Positions 1 to 9,598 of a DNA stretch of 51,077 bases are shown in pieces. Each line of letters starts with the position of its first letter. Position 1 is the first letter of the stretch. The DNA comes from Clostridiales bacterium (GTDB lineage Bacteria > Bacillota > Clostridia > Saccharofermentanales > Saccharofermentanaceae): assembly GCA_017962145.1 (NCBI GenBank), contig JAGCVX010000039.1, positions 1 to 51,077 on the forward strand. Reading direction: 5' to 3'. The notes below the pieces were generated by a model. That model saw only the letters and a program-made list of their open reading frames with translations, ran no database searches and was not told the DNA's origin. The position numbers were made by a program, and so were the translations under genes.

Positions 1-2172
1 ACAGAGATCCTCGGCAGCCTCAAGATCGTGAAGACTCTGAACACGGATGCACCTGACTCTGCAAAGACCAAGGTCTACAAGTTCACAGTCACAGGTCCGA
101 ACAACTTCAGTAAGGAAGTAGAGATCACCGGCGCAGGTGAAACTGAGCTGACCGGCCTGAAGCTTGGCGATTACACCGTAAGAGAGGTTACATCTTCTGC
201 AGCGATCGATGGTTATACATTGAGCGTTGGCGGTGACGACGGAAAGGCAGTTACACTTTCTGACGCAACTCAGAAGACCGCGACCATTGAAAACAACTAC
301 AAGAAGGATACCGTCACAGGCAGCCTGAAGATCGTCAAGACTCTGAATGACGACGCTCCGGCAGCAGCATCGAACAAGGTCTATAAGTTCTTAGTAACCG
401 GTCCGAGCAACTACTCCAAGCAGGTGGAGATCACCGGTGCAAGTTACGCTGAACTGACAGGTCTTGAGCTTGGTGATTACACCGTAACCGAGATCACTGT
501 TTCTGCAACGATCGACGGATATACCCTGAAGATCGAGGGTGACGACGGAAAGACAATTACACTTTCTGACGCAACCCAGAAGACAGCAACGATCAAGAAC
601 ACCTACACAGAGATCCTGGGTAGCCTCAAGATCGTGAAGACTTTGAATGCGGATGCTCCGGCAGATGCGGCAACTAAGGTTTATAAGTTTAATGTAACAG
701 GTCCGGACAACTACTCTAAGACAGTAGAGATCACAGGCGCAGGTTACACTGAACTGACGGGACTCAAGCTTGGTGAGTATACCGTAACTGAGGTTGCTTC
801 TTCTGCAACGATCAGTGGATATTCTCTGACAGTAGACGGTGACGATGGAAAACCGGTTACACTTTCTGACGCAACTCAGAAGACCGCGACCATCGAGAAC
901 AACTATAAGAAGGATACTGTTACAGGCAGCCTCAAGATCGTAAAGACTTTGAACACAGATGCTCCGGCAGACGCGGCAACCATGGTTTATAAGTTTACTG
1001 TAACCGGTCCGAACGGATACAGTAAGGAAGTAGAGATCACAGGCGCAGGTGAAACAGAACTGACAGGACTTGAGCTTGGCGACTACACAGTTGTTGAAGA
1101 TGCAGCGGCAGCTAAGATCACGGGTTACACATTGACCGTTGGCGGTGACAACAACAAGCCGGTCACATTGTCTGATGCAACCCAGCAGACCGCGACCATC
1201 GAAAACAAGTACGTGAAGGATGATGTCAAGGGCAGCCTGAAGATCGTGAAGACTTTGGATGCGGATGCTCCGGCAGAGGCAGCAAGCAAGGTTTATAAGT
1301 TTACTGTAACCGGTCCGAACGGATACAGTAAGGTCGTAGAGATCACTGGTGCAAGTTATGTCGAACTGACAGGCCTTGAACTTGGTGAGTACACGGTGGT
1401 TGAGGATACCGCTTCTGCAGCGATCGATGGTTACACATTGACCATTGGCGGTGATAACGGAAAGGTCGTTACGCTTTCTGACGCAACCCAGCAGACCGCT
1501 ACGATCGAGAACACGTACAAGAAGACCGCTCCGGTAACCGGAAGCCTGAAGATCGTGAAGGCTCTGGCATCCGGCGCTCCGGCTGAGGCTTCGAACAAGA
1601 CATACACATTCGAAGTCAGCGGCCCGAACGGATACAAGAATACCGTTACCATCACAGGTGCAAATTATGTCGAACTGACTGGTCTTGAGCTTGGTGAGTA
1701 CACAGTAACAGAGGTTGAGTCTTCTGCGGCGATCAGCGGATACAAGCTGGTTGTTTCCGGAGATAACGGAAAGCCTGTTACACTCAGCGACGCAACACAG
1801 CAGACAGTAACGATCACGAACACGTATACGAAGATCACGGATACTCCGACACCTACGAATACGCCGACTCCGATCCCGACAAATACACCGACCCCGACTC
1901 CGGCTCCGACAGATACGCCGACCCCGGCACCGGTGATGACACCTACACCGGCTCCGACACCGACACCTCAGGTTGGCGGTGGTCAGATCACACCGACCGC
2001 GACCCCGACTCCGACAGATTCCCCGACGCCGACAGGTGGACAGAAGGGTGGACGTCGAGGCGTGAAGACCGGTGATACAGGCAACACTGTCATGTCGGTA
2101 ACCGCTACGATCCTGATCCTGATCGCAGCAGCCATCTTCGTATTCAGAAAGCGTCTGTTCGAGTACGACTGA
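1..2172 (+). CDS. Repeat-rich cell-wall-anchored surface protein (5' end outside window)
   Basis: The reading frame is open from base 1, so the gene begins upstream; the GTG at 28 lies inside a repeat and is not a credible start. The visible 723 residues hold six tandem repeats of 100-103 residues, each starting GSLKIVK and containing VYKFxVTGP, ELTGLxLGxYTV and TLSDATQxTxTI. These look like small beta-sandwich (Cna-B/SpaA-like or DUF5979-like) adhesin or stalk modules. A Thr-Pro linker (residues about 617-680) would span the wall. The C-terminus has VKTGD (residues 688-692), a hydrophobic segment (about 697-715) and RKR, which is a sortase-type sorting signal of the KTGD variety common in Clostridia rather than classical LPXTG. 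A rho-independent terminator follows. Role inferred: surface stalk or adhesin. The N-terminal functional domain is not visible. Confidence 0.85.
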   Translation, partial: TEILGSLKIVKTLNTDAPDSAKTKVYKFTVTGPNNFSKEVEITGAGETELTGLKLGDYTVREVTSSAAIDGYTLSVGGDDGKAVTLSDATQKTATIENNYKKDTVTGSLKIVKTLNDDAPAAASNKVYKFLVTGPSNYSKQVEITGASYAELTGLELGDYTVTEITVSATIDGYTLKIEGDDGKTITLSDATQKTATIKNTYTEILGSLKIVKTLNADAPADAATKVYKFNVTGPDNYSKTVEITGAGYTELTGLKLGEYTVTEVASSATISGYSLTVDGDDGKPVTLSDATQKTATIENNYKKDTVTGSLKIVKTLNTDAPADAATMVYKFTVTGPNGYSKEVEITGAGETELTGLELGDYTVVEDAAAAKITGYTLTVGGDNNKPVTLSDATQQTATIENKYVKDDVKGSLKIVKTLDADAPAEAASKVYKFTVTGPNGYSKVVEITGASYVELTGLELGEYTVVEDTASAAIDGYTLTIGGDNGKVVTLSDATQQTATIENTYKKTAPVTGSLKIVKALASGAPAEASNKTYTFEVSGPNGYKNTVTITGANYVELTGLELGEYTVTEVESSAAISGYKLVVSGDNGKPVTLSDATQQTVTITNTYTKITDTPTPTNTPTPIPTNTPTPTPAPTDTPTPAPVMTPTPAPTPTPQVGGGQITPTATPTPTDSPTPTGGQKGGRRGVKTGDTGNTVMSVTATILILIAAAIFVFRKRLFEYD
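13..1833 (+). repeat. Six tandem ~306-bp coding repeats
   Basis: Units begin at 13, 319, 619, 925, 1231 and 1540 (spacings 306, 300, 306, 306 and 309 bp). They are similar at the DNA level as well as the protein level, with long identical stretches such as the segment coding for TLSDATQ. Residues around the linker between units vary (KKDTVT, TEIL, VKDDVK, KKTAPVT). More units probably lie upstream, because the window opens in a TEIL linker. Confidence 0.9.
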
Positions 2173-2193
2173 TCGAAGATCTAAATCACAATG

Positions 2194-2230
2194 AAAAAGG
2201 CTGTCTCCGTTAATCGGAGGCAGCCTTTAT
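2194..2230. terminator. Bidirectional rho-independent terminator
   Basis: A 14-bp stem pairs 2196-2209 with 2215-2228 (one G-U) around a TTAAT loop. It is flanked by an A-run on the left and a T-rich tail on the right, so it can serve both the surface-protein gene (plus) and tmcAL (minus), which converge here. Confidence 0.85.
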
Positions 2231-2254
2231 TATGTTTAGGCGACAGTGCATTTT

Positions 2255-3571
2255 TCAAAGCGTGCGGTAGATCTTTTTTCTCTTATACTGGATCACTTCG
2301 AAACGGAAGTCTTCTTCCCAGGTCGATCTGGCCTGAAGTGTCCACCAGTCGTGGCTAAGGCGGTCGAGCTCATCCATCCTTGCAAAAGCAGGATCTTTTC
2401 CGTGGTGAAATGCATCGGAGGCGCGCGATAAAATCGGCAAGCTCGAATCCTGGCGCATGGTCTTTAAAACAGTGCGTCCGGCCTCGGAAAAACCGAGAAG
2501 TCGGAGATATTTCGGTGTATCGAGATTCTTCAGATCCGCCTCGGTCTGACCGATCGCAAGAGAGGTCAGCGCACGCATGATCCTTGTGTTGGAAAAGCAC
2601 TTCGTATCCACTTGATCCATGAAGATTTCGTCGATCGGTTTGCCTTCCTGATAGTGAAGGGAACGGATCGAATTTTTCAGATGCGAAGCGAGGCCCTGAC
2701 CCATATAGGCTGTGGAAGAAAGATCGTCTGCCGTCCGCGATTTCAGGATCGGGAAGACTGAACGGATCAGATCTAGTGGTCCCATGGGACGGGTATGATT
2801 GTTCCACTGGCTGAGCATCTCGGCAAGCTGCGCAACCGGAACAAATCCTTGAAGTTCCGAAAGTTTTCCGATGAACTCTTCGTGAGTATATGAAGAGAAT
2901 GCAGAAAGCACAAAGAGACGGAGCGCGGTGGCACTCGGGAAAGTTCCGAGGTTCAACTCTCCGCCGTGGTAGTCACCCTCTCGTTTTACAAGATGCGGCG
3001 TGATGGAAGAGCCACATCTTCGGATCTCGCGAAGATAGGAGATCGCAAGTGTATTATTCGGTCGGCGGACGATCGAAGAAAGGATCTCCGGCGAAAGGGA
3101 AGATTTCTTTTCGGACAGAACGGCGCAGGCGGCCATCTCCCAGGCCGCGGCATACGGCTGTCCTTCTTTCTGCGCATCCTGAAGTGTGGATGTAAAGAGC
3201 GGATCCTCTTCGAAATCGATCGAAGCGATCGCCTCAAGATCGGAAAGAGATTCGTGTTCGCAGCCGAAGAAAAGATCGGTAACGGCACCGCTTTGCGAAA
3301 GAGAACGGACGGCGCCCAGAGCGAATCGGTCAGCAGAGCCGGTTGCAAAAGTAAAGGGAAGCTCAAAGACGACATCGGCACCGCACTGAAGGACGGCTGC
3401 GACGCGGCTTGCCCGGTTGAGAAGCGCAGGCTCGCCACGCTGGACAAAATCTCCGCTCATGATGACGACGACCGGAGTTGCTTCTCCCATTTCTTCTTTT
3501 ACTTTACGGATCAGATGAAGATGTCCTTCGTGCAAAGGATCGTATTCGGCAATGATTCCTGCGATGCCCAT
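2255..3571 (-). CDS. tmcAL: tRNA(Met) cytidine acetate ligase TmcAL (YlbM family)
   Basis: Predicted to use ATP and acetate to acetylate C34 of elongator tRNA-Met, giving ac4C; this is the known activity of the B. subtilis YlbM family. The N-terminal nucleotidyltransferase signature GIIAEYDPLHEGH (residues about 5-17; the family usually has NPFHNGH) is followed by MSGDFVQRGEP (about 38-48) and NRASRV, all hallmarks of the family. The length of 438 aa is normal to slightly long. The start is supported by GGAGG six bases upstream. The gene stands alone on the minus strand, divergent from 3641 and converging with the surface-protein gene. The D and E replacing N in the usual NPFHNG signature are minor differences; substrate and role should be unchanged. 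Confidence 0.88.
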   Translation of the reverse strand: MGIAGIIAEYDPLHEGHLHLIRKVKEEMGEATPVVVIMSGDFVQRGEPALLNRASRVAAVLQCGADVVFELPFTFATGSADRFALGAVRSLSQSGAVTDLFFGCEHESLSDLEAIASIDFEEDPLFTSTLQDAQKEGQPYAAAWEMAACAVLSEKKSSLSPEILSSIVRRPNNTLAISYLREIRRCGSSITPHLVKREGDYHGGELNLGTFPSATALRLFVLSAFSSYTHEEFIGKLSELQGFVPVAQLAEMLSQWNNHTRPMGPLDLIRSVFPILKSRTADDLSSTAYMGQGLASHLKNSIRSLHYQEGKPIDEIFMDQVDTKCFSNTRIMRALTSLAIGQTEADLKNLDTPKYLRLLGFSEAGRTVLKTMRQDSSLPILSRASDAFHHGKDPAFARMDELDRLSHDWWTLQARSTWEEDFRFEVIQYKRKKIYRTL

Positions 3572-3599
3572 CTCATTCCTCCAAACTAGTGATACAATA

Positions 3600-3629
3600 A
3601 CTATAACTTATTTACGCACATATCGACAA
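3600..3629 (-). promoter_or_regulatory. Candidate promoter for tmcAL
   Basis: On the minus strand, TTGTCG (3629-3624) and TATAGT (3605-3600) are separated by 18 bases, about 30 bases upstream of the tmcAL start. The match is moderate, and the -35 overlaps the ribosome binding site of the divergent gene at 3641. Confidence 0.35.
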
Positions 3630-3640
3630 GGAGAAGCAAG

Positions 3641-5014
3641 ATGTCTTTTCTGACGGCAGTCAAGAAACATAAAAACCAGAAGATCTGGATCATCGCGGCG
3701 GTAGCGGTCGTAGCCGTGGCATTGATCGTGACAGCAGTGATCCTGATCCGCAACAGTTCCCTTTTCTATAAGAAGAAAGATACAGGCGCCATCGTCTTTA
3801 AGATGACCGAGGCCATGTCCGATACGCTGAAAGAAGGGGAATTCCAGAAAGGTTACATGTTTACGCGTACCGAGAAGAACCTGATGGAAGACCGTGGTAC
3901 GTCTCCGTGGCTTTTGTCCTGGTATGTACTTCCGGGTACCACAAGAAGTGTACCGGCGCTGGAGTCGTCTTATGTCGATACCTATAACCAGGTCCTGCTT
4001 TTGGACAGTTATATTCTGGAAGGAAAAAAGAGCAAGGCGGATAAGCTGATCAAGGCGATCGATTCCCAGTTGACCCGTGATGACGGATACCTTGCGGAAT
4101 TTGCGCGTATCAGCGATCTCGTGCCGGACCGTGGAGATGTGACGATATTCGACGGATGCGATCGAAACGAAGAACCGACGTATCTTCTGATGGAAGACGC
4201 ACCGGCTTCTTTGGCGGCGACATCCCTTTATCTTCGTGTGCTTATGGACTATTACGATAAGTGGGGCGATGCCGCGCTTCTTACGCGTATCGAAGAGATG
4301 GCGGAATTTGTTTTTGCGACCGATACGATGACCGGCTATAAAGCGGCGGATCAGCTTGCGAAACCGACACCGATCCCGGTCAGTGAGGATATGCCGATCA
4401 CGCCGGAACCGGATCCGGAAGAAGATCCCGGAAAAGAAAAACTGATCAGTCTCGACGGACTCGAGCTGTCGTCGATGGATCTCGAGGCACTTTACCGTGC
4501 GTCCGTGCTTTTTCCGGAATATGAGGAAAAGTACCAGGAGTGGGTCAAGATCGTAAAAGAAGGCAAGATCTCGGAAACCCTCCCGCTTTACGCCTGGATG
4601 TATACCGGCAACGGAGAATATATGTACTACGCCGGAAGTGCCGGAACGGTAGATCTTCTGCCGTCCTTATACACGATGGTCCAGCTGGCGCGCCTCGGTG
4701 AACTTGATAATGATTCCTACGCGTGGGTCCAGCAGCAGATGATCAATTCGGAGTTCCTTTATACAGCCTACGATCTGCTTTCCGGAACCCCGGCAAGCTC
4801 GGTCGAAGCAGTCGAAGCCTATCCGCTTGTTATGGAGCTGGCGATCATCAAAGGCGATGAGAATCTCTTCCGTATCACGCATGCGGCGATCATGCGCCAG
4901 TACGCGACACTGAGCACCAGCCAGGCGCTCTACATGGTCTTCCGCAACATGGAAGAAGGCCGCTATGCTGTCTATGCCAGAGAGAATCTTCTCCTGGAAA
5001 TCTATCTCAGATAA
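3641..5014 (+). CDS. Membrane-anchored extracellular helical protein, function unknown
   Basis: The gene encodes 457 aa with a basic N-terminus (KKHKNQK), one strong transmembrane segment (about residues 17-36) and the rest predicted outside. The ectodomain is rich in amphipathic helices, with DTYNQVLLLDSYILEG and LYLRVLMDYYDKWGDAALLTRIEEMAEF resembling helical hairpins of (alpha/alpha)6 glycosidase-like folds such as GH8. I see no certain catalytic motif, so this is only a suggestion. A Pro/Glu/Thr-rich linker (about 241-267) splits the ectodomain in two. AAGGAGA precedes the ATG at a good distance. The next gene starts 14 bases after the stop, so the two are probably cotranscribed. Gly-Asn-Gly-Glu and Trp/Tyr-rich stretches near residue 325 would fit a carbohydrate-facing surface. 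Confidence 0.7.
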   Translation: MSFLTAVKKHKNQKIWIIAAVAVVAVALIVTAVILIRNSSLFYKKKDTGAIVFKMTEAMSDTLKEGEFQKGYMFTRTEKNLMEDRGTSPWLLSWYVLPGTTRSVPALESSYVDTYNQVLLLDSYILEGKKSKADKLIKAIDSQLTRDDGYLAEFARISDLVPDRGDVTIFDGCDRNEEPTYLLMEDAPASLAATSLYLRVLMDYYDKWGDAALLTRIEEMAEFVFATDTMTGYKAADQLAKPTPIPVSEDMPITPEPDPEEDPGKEKLISLDGLELSSMDLEALYRASVLFPEYEEKYQEWVKIVKEGKISETLPLYAWMYTGNGEYMYYAGSAGTVDLLPSLYTMVQLARLGELDNDSYAWVQQQMINSEFLYTAYDLLSGTPASSVEAVEAYPLVMELAIIKGDENLFRITHAAIMRQYATLSTSQALYMVFRNMEEGRYAVYARENLLLEIYLR

Positions 5015-5028
5015 AAGAAGGTGGAGTT

Positions 5029-5814
5029 GTGTCATTTGTTCTGATACTGGCATTTTTGTTTTTTGTCGGAAGCTTGACCGGATGGGGGATCGAGTTTTTC
5101 TACCGTCGCTTTATCTCCCAGCACAAATGGATGAACCCGGGCTTTCTGTCGGGTCCGTATCTTCCGATCTACGGCGTCGGTCTGGTCTTTTTGTATCTGA
5201 TCGCAAGTCTTGAAAAAGTCATCTTTCTTTCCAATCCGATCCTTGAAAAGCTCGCTCTTTTCTTCCTGATGATGGTCGTTATGACTGCCGTCGAATACGT
5301 CGGAGGACTTTTCATCCTCAAATACTTCCATCTTCGTCTTTGGGACTACACGGACCAGTGGGGAAATATCATGGGCCTGATCTGCCCGCTTTATTCTTTC
5401 CTGTGGTCGGTCCTCGGCGCGCTTTACTATTTCCTGATCCATCCCCATATTCTAAATGCACTGGAGTGGCTTTCTCGGAATCTCGCCTTTTCCTTCTTCG
5501 TCGGATTCTTCTACGGCGTTTTCGTGATCGACCTTGCGCATACCACGAAGATCGTCATGGCGATCAAGAAATTCGCAAAGCAGAAACAGCTCGTTCTGCA
5601 TTACGAGGAGATCAAGGAACGTATCGGCCAGTATAAGGAGAGCCGTCTCATCAAGGCGGGCTTTATATTCCGCATGTGGATGGACGGCCCGATCACGCGT
5701 TTTCTGAAAGAAGCCTATGAAAACACGGTCGACAAGATCAACGATTTTACCGATGTCATCAAGGAAAACATCCACGCCGACGACGAGAAAGAGACCCCGA
5801 AGAAAAGACGATAG
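5029..5814 (+). CDS. Putative ABC transporter permease, CmpB family (PF06541-type)
   Basis: An integral membrane protein of 261 aa with about five to six transmembrane segments and a charged C-terminal tail (KKRR end). The features SLTGWGIEFFYRRF, GFLSGPYLPIYGVG, TAVEYVGGLFILKYFHLRLWDYTDQWGNIMGLICPLYSFLW are the conserved pattern of the family annotated as putative ABC transporter permease (ABC_trans_CmpB, formerly DUF1113). No ATPase or binding protein is nearby, so transport is not shown and the family name may mislead. GTG start with GAAGGTGGAG upstream, 14 bases after the preceding stop. Cotranscription with the membrane protein at 3641 is likely. Confidence 0.8.
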   Translation: MSFVLILAFLFFVGSLTGWGIEFFYRRFISQHKWMNPGFLSGPYLPIYGVGLVFLYLIASLEKVIFLSNPILEKLALFFLMMVVMTAVEYVGGLFILKYFHLRLWDYTDQWGNIMGLICPLYSFLWSVLGALYYFLIHPHILNALEWLSRNLAFSFFVGFFYGVFVIDLAHTTKIVMAIKKFAKQKQLVLHYEEIKERIGQYKESRLIKAGFIFRMWMDGPITRFLKEAYENTVDKINDFTDVIKENIHADDEKETPKKRR

Positions 5815-5867
5815 ATCTTTTTGCGTGTGCCTTGCCAGCTGTCCTAGAAAAGGGACTCGTGATAGAG

Positions 5868-5873
5868 TATAAT
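5868..5873 (+). promoter_or_regulatory. Candidate -10 box upstream of pcrA
   Basis: A perfect TATAAT lies 30 bases before the pcrA start. The hexamer 17 bases upstream (5845-5850) is a poor -35, so this is either a weak promoter or needs an activator. It is the only candidate in the 88-base gap. Confidence 0.35.
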
Positions 5874-5902
5874 GACACTCTAGAAAAGAAATGGAGGCAC
5901 AC

Positions 5903-8290
5903 ATGGAAGAGTTGCTTGAAAGCCTGAATCCTGAGCAGAAGGAGGCAGTTCTGCACGACGAAGGGCCGCTTTTGATCCTCGCGGGCGCCGGATCCGGCAA
6001 GACCCGAGTGATCACCTTCCGTATCGCATATCTGATCCGGGTAAGAGGCATCTATCCTTCAAATATTCTGGCCATAACCTTTACCAACAAGGCCGCAAAT
6101 GAGATGCGCGAGCGTATCAACGGTCTGATCGGCGATGTGTCCAGAAACATGTGGGTCGGTACATTTCACGCCATGTTTGCCCGTATCCTTCGAAGACATG
6201 CGGATCTTTTGGGCTATACGCCTTCATATACCATTCTCGATTCCGACGACCAGCTGAAGGTCGTTAAGGAGTGCATCAAGGAGATGGAGCTCAACGATAA
6301 GCTCTTTGCTCCGAGAGCCGTACAGAACCTGATCAGCAAAGCCAAAAACGACATGCAGACGCCGGACGAGTTCGAGCGCGAAGCCGGCGGAGACTTCCGC
6401 ATGCAGAAGATCGCGATGATCTACCGCCGTTATAACGACAAGCTCGTGGCCAACGACGCGATGGACTTCGACGATATCCTTTTTTATTCGGTCAAACTTT
6501 TCCAGGAACACCCGGACATCCTGACGATGTATCAGGACAAGTTCCGCTATATCCTCGTCGACGAGTATCAGGATACGAACCACTGCCAGTATCTTTTGAT
6601 CCAGCTTCTGGCCAAGCGCTACAGAAACCTCTGTGTCGTCGGTGATGACGACCAGTCCATCTATTCTTTCCGTGGCGCGGATCTTCGGAATATCCTCGAT
6701 TTCGAGAAGGACTTTAAGGACGCCAAGGTCATCAAGCTCGAGGAGAACTACCGTTCTACCTCCACGATCCTGAACGCGGCCAACGGAGTTATCGCAAACA
6801 ACAAAAAGCGTAAGAGCAAGGCGCTTCGTACAAACCGCGACGTGGGCGACAAGATCACCTACCTCTGCGCGGATCACCACGGCATCGAGGCCTACTACTG
6901 TGCGGACTGCATCCAGAAAGATGCCGAGTCCGGCAAGATCCCGTATAAGGATGTCGCGATCCTGTATCGTATGAATGCACTTTCCCGTACCATCGAGTCG
7001 GCGCTTCGTGAGAAGGGGATCCCCTATCGCGTATACGGCGGCATGCGATTCTACGACCGAAAAGAAATCAAGGACGTACTGGCATATCTCCGCTTGATCT
7101 ATTCCGATGCCGATAACTATGCATTTGAAAGGATCATCAACGTCCCCAAGCGCGGTATCGGTGATACCACCGTGGATAAGGTGCTGGCGATCTCGGCAAG
7201 TGAAGGGATCTCGGCTTTACAGGTATGCCGTCAGGTATCGATGTATCCGGAACTGAACCGTGCGGCGGAAAAACTCTATGACTTCTCGCTTCTGATCGAG
7301 AATCTCCGAAAGGTCATGCACGAAGACGAAGCATCCTTTTCGGAATTCATCGAGTATGTACAGGATAAGACCGGCATCGTCAACGAGATCGTGGAACAGC
7401 GCGAGAAGAAAGGCGAGATGGTCGACCGTGTCGAGAACTTAAAAGAGTTGCTTTCTGAAGCCGTCGAGTTTGAAGCCAGAAGAAAGAAGGAGATCGAGCT
7501 TTCGATCGAGCAGGAATCTGCTGCCGAGAAAGAAGAAGATCCGTTCTTTGCGCAGGAACCGACATTTGGCGCGGACCTTACCGGCATCCTGGGCGCATAC
7601 CTGCAGAACGCCGCACTCTATGCGGAAGGCGATAATGCCGACGATGACGATGATTTTGTCCGTCTTATGACGATCCACAGTGCCAAGGGACTTGAGTTTG
7701 AAGCGGTCTATCTGGTCGGCGCGGACGAGTCGATCTTCCCGAGCTCCCGTTCGATCGACGACGGAGAAGTCGAAGAAGAAAGACGTCTGATGTATGTTGC
7801 GATCACGAGAGCGAAGAAGAAACTGACGATCGTGTCGGCAAGAAGCCGTATGCTTTTCGGTCAGACCCAGAACCTGCAGCCTTCCCGTTTCATGAAGGAG
7901 ATCGACAAGGACTATCTGCGCTTTATCGCAAACAAGCGCTCCACTCCTGCGGAAACTCCGGCCAATCCGGCATATAGAAGAGGCGGCGCGCCTGACCGTA
8001 CTGCCGGAGGAAGAGATGTCTCCTGGCATGGAACGATCTCGGAAAAGAGCGGTGCCAAGCCTTCTTCGTATAATGCTTTCGACTATAAGCCGAAGGCCGC
8101 GACTAGCGGACCCACCAGTGACTTTACACCGGATACGATCAGCAAGGGCATGACGGTCGTACATCCGAGATTCGGCCCGGGAATCGTCGTATCCTGTGAG
8201 AAAGTGGCCGGTGACGCGCTGATCTGTGTCGACTTTGACGGCATGAAGAAGAATATGCTGCTGAACAAGTCCGGCCTGAAGAAGAGCTGA
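5903..8290 (+). CDS. pcrA: ATP-dependent 3'-5' DNA helicase PcrA (UvrD/Rep family)
   Basis: Superfamily 1A helicase that unwinds DNA in nucleotide excision repair, rolling-circle replication and clearing of RecA filaments and stalled polymerase. Motifs in order: Walker A GAGSGKT (residues 28-34), Walker B/motif II DEYQDTN (about 220), motif III GDDDQSIYSFRGA (about 247), motif IV LEENYRS, motif V TIHSAKGLEFE (about 591) and motif VI MYVAITRAKK (about 628). The last ~50 residues (VHPRFGPGIVV...) form the Tudor-like tail that contacts RNA polymerase in Gram-positive PcrA. I chose the ATG at 5903 because GGAGG (5893-5897) sits at the right distance; an in-frame ATG at 5891 overlaps that site. 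795 aa, slightly longer than B. subtilis PcrA, with an acidic insert near residues 535-575. Confidence 0.95.
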   Translation: MEELLESLNPEQKEAVLHDEGPLLILAGAGSGKTRVITFRIAYLIRVRGIYPSNILAITFTNKAANEMRERINGLIGDVSRNMWVGTFHAMFARILRRHADLLGYTPSYTILDSDDQLKVVKECIKEMELNDKLFAPRAVQNLISKAKNDMQTPDEFEREAGGDFRMQKIAMIYRRYNDKLVANDAMDFDDILFYSVKLFQEHPDILTMYQDKFRYILVDEYQDTNHCQYLLIQLLAKRYRNLCVVGDDDQSIYSFRGADLRNILDFEKDFKDAKVIKLEENYRSTSTILNAANGVIANNKKRKSKALRTNRDVGDKITYLCADHHGIEAYYCADCIQKDAESGKIPYKDVAILYRMNALSRTIESALREKGIPYRVYGGMRFYDRKEIKDVLAYLRLIYSDADNYAFERIINVPKRGIGDTTVDKVLAISASEGISALQVCRQVSMYPELNRAAEKLYDFSLLIENLRKVMHEDEASFSEFIEYVQDKTGIVNEIVEQREKKGEMVDRVENLKELLSEAVEFEARRKKEIELSIEQESAAEKEEDPFFAQEPTFGADLTGILGAYLQNAALYAEGDNADDDDDFVRLMTIHSAKGLEFEAVYLVGADESIFPSSRSIDDGEVEEERRLMYVAITRAKKKLTIVSARSRMLFGQTQNLQPSRFMKEIDKDYLRFIANKRSTPAETPANPAYRRGGAPDRTAGGRDVSWHGTISEKSGAKPSSYNAFDYKPKAATSGPTSDFTPDTISKGMTVVHPRFGPGIVVSCEKVAGDALICVDFDGMKKNMLLNKSGLKKS

Positions 8291-8345
8291 AGCGCATTCG
8301 TGCTATACTATATTGAGAGATAAAAAGATAAAGGAGGTCGTTGAT

Positions 8346-9575
8346 ATGGATTCGAAAGAACAGTCTTTATTTGATCAGTTCCCGACTGCTTTTTCCAATA
8401 TGCCGGCGAAGAAAGAGGGAATAGACAATCCCAGAGACCGCCAGATCCTGACGATCCTCCGAGATGAGCGGGAAAAGAACCTGTCGCCCTATGCGTTCCG
8501 TACGAAGGACAGCCGCGGAAGACAGCTCGAAGAAGAACCCTGCCCGGTACGTTCCCCGTTTGAAAGAGATATCGGACGTATCATCTATTCTCAGGCATTC
8601 CGCCGCCTGCGCCACAAGACACAGGTATTCTTCAATGCGAAAAATGACCACATCTGCTCGCGTATCGAGCACGTGATCTATGTAAAGTACATTGCCACGA
8701 CGATCGCGCGTGCGCTGAACCTGAATCTGGATCTGGTCGAGGCGATCGCTTTAGGTCATGACCTCGGACATGCGCCGTTCGGTCATACCGGAGAGAAAGT
8801 CTTGGAGGCATGTGCCAAGAAATACGATCCGGACATGATCTTCCGTCATGAGTTCCAGAGCCTTCGAGTTGTGGATCTTCTGGAAGAGCGCTCGAACGGA
8901 AAACCATTTGGTATCAACCTGACATTTGAAGTGCGTGACGGCATCGTTTCGCACTGCGGCGAGACCTATAGTGAATACAAGATCTCCCCGATGCGCAATA
9001 AACCCACGGATCTGATCCTGGATCCGGGCAAAGCATTAAAAGCCGTACCGGCCACACTGGAAGGCTGTGTCGTACGTATCTCCGATAAGATCGCCTATAT
9101 CGGCCGAGATATCGAAGATGCATGTCTTGCGGGGATCATGGAGTTTGAAGACATCGCACCGGCGATCAAGTCTCAGCTGGGCACGACGAATTCGCAGATC
9201 ATCAACACACTGGTCGGTGATCTGATCCATAACAGTATCGATAAAGATGAGATCCGTCTTTCGGACGAGGCCGGTCAGGCGATGAAAGAACTTCTCGAAG
9301 AAAACGTCGCCCGTATCTACCGTTCGGAGAAAGTAAGACGTTACGAAGAAACGGTCAAGAATTCGGTCGAGGGTCTTTTCGAGGCGCTGATGGCCGCGAT
9401 GCAGGATCCTGAAAAGGCTGCCAATTCGGGCAACTCCGTATTTGAAGGTATGGCGAAGTACGCATCCCTTTATCCGGCAAAAGGCGCGTCGACCACGCAG
9501 ATGGTCGTCGACTATATCGCCGGCATGACCGATTCATTTGCCACATCCAGTTATGAGAAGATCTACTGGATCTGA
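8346..9575 (+). CDS. dgt: Deoxynucleoside triphosphate triphosphohydrolase (dGTPase-like HD protein)
   Basis: Hydrolyses dGTP (or other dNTPs) to the deoxynucleoside and tripolyphosphate, so controlling dNTP pools. The HD-domain ligands are visible: H109 in RIEHV, H138-D139 in LGHDLGHAPFGH, and a later D in ISDKIAYIGRDIEDA. RRLRHKTQVF just before is characteristic of dGTPases. The ATG at 8346 is preceded by AAGGAGG with eight-base spacing; an in-frame TTG at 8313 lies upstream of that site and is rejected. 409 aa. The stop codon overlaps the first in-frame ATG of the next frame by one base, pointing to a pcrA-dgt-deoxynucleotidase transcription unit. Which dNTP is preferred cannot be read from sequence. 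Confidence 0.9.
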   Translation: MDSKEQSLFDQFPTAFSNMPAKKEGIDNPRDRQILTILRDEREKNLSPYAFRTKDSRGRQLEEEPCPVRSPFERDIGRIIYSQAFRRLRHKTQVFFNAKNDHICSRIEHVIYVKYIATTIARALNLNLDLVEAIALGHDLGHAPFGHTGEKVLEACAKKYDPDMIFRHEFQSLRVVDLLEERSNGKPFGINLTFEVRDGIVSHCGETYSEYKISPMRNKPTDLILDPGKALKAVPATLEGCVVRISDKIAYIGRDIEDACLAGIMEFEDIAPAIKSQLGTTNSQIINTLVGDLIHNSIDKDEIRLSDEAGQAMKELLEENVARIYRSEKVRRYEETVKNSVEGLFEALMAAMQDPEKAANSGNSVFEGMAKYASLYPAKGASTTQMVVDYIAGMTDSFATSSYEKIYWI

Positions 9576-9598
9576 TGGAAGGAAAGGAAGAAGAACTC

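Noticed and set aside
28..30. GTG as start of the first gene
   Set aside because: It lies inside the first visible repeat and the frame is open to base 1, with the same linker residues as between other repeats.
1831..2040. CRISPR or satellite array in the CCGAC-rich stretch
   Set aside because: It is a coding Thr-Pro linker with varying units and no spacers.
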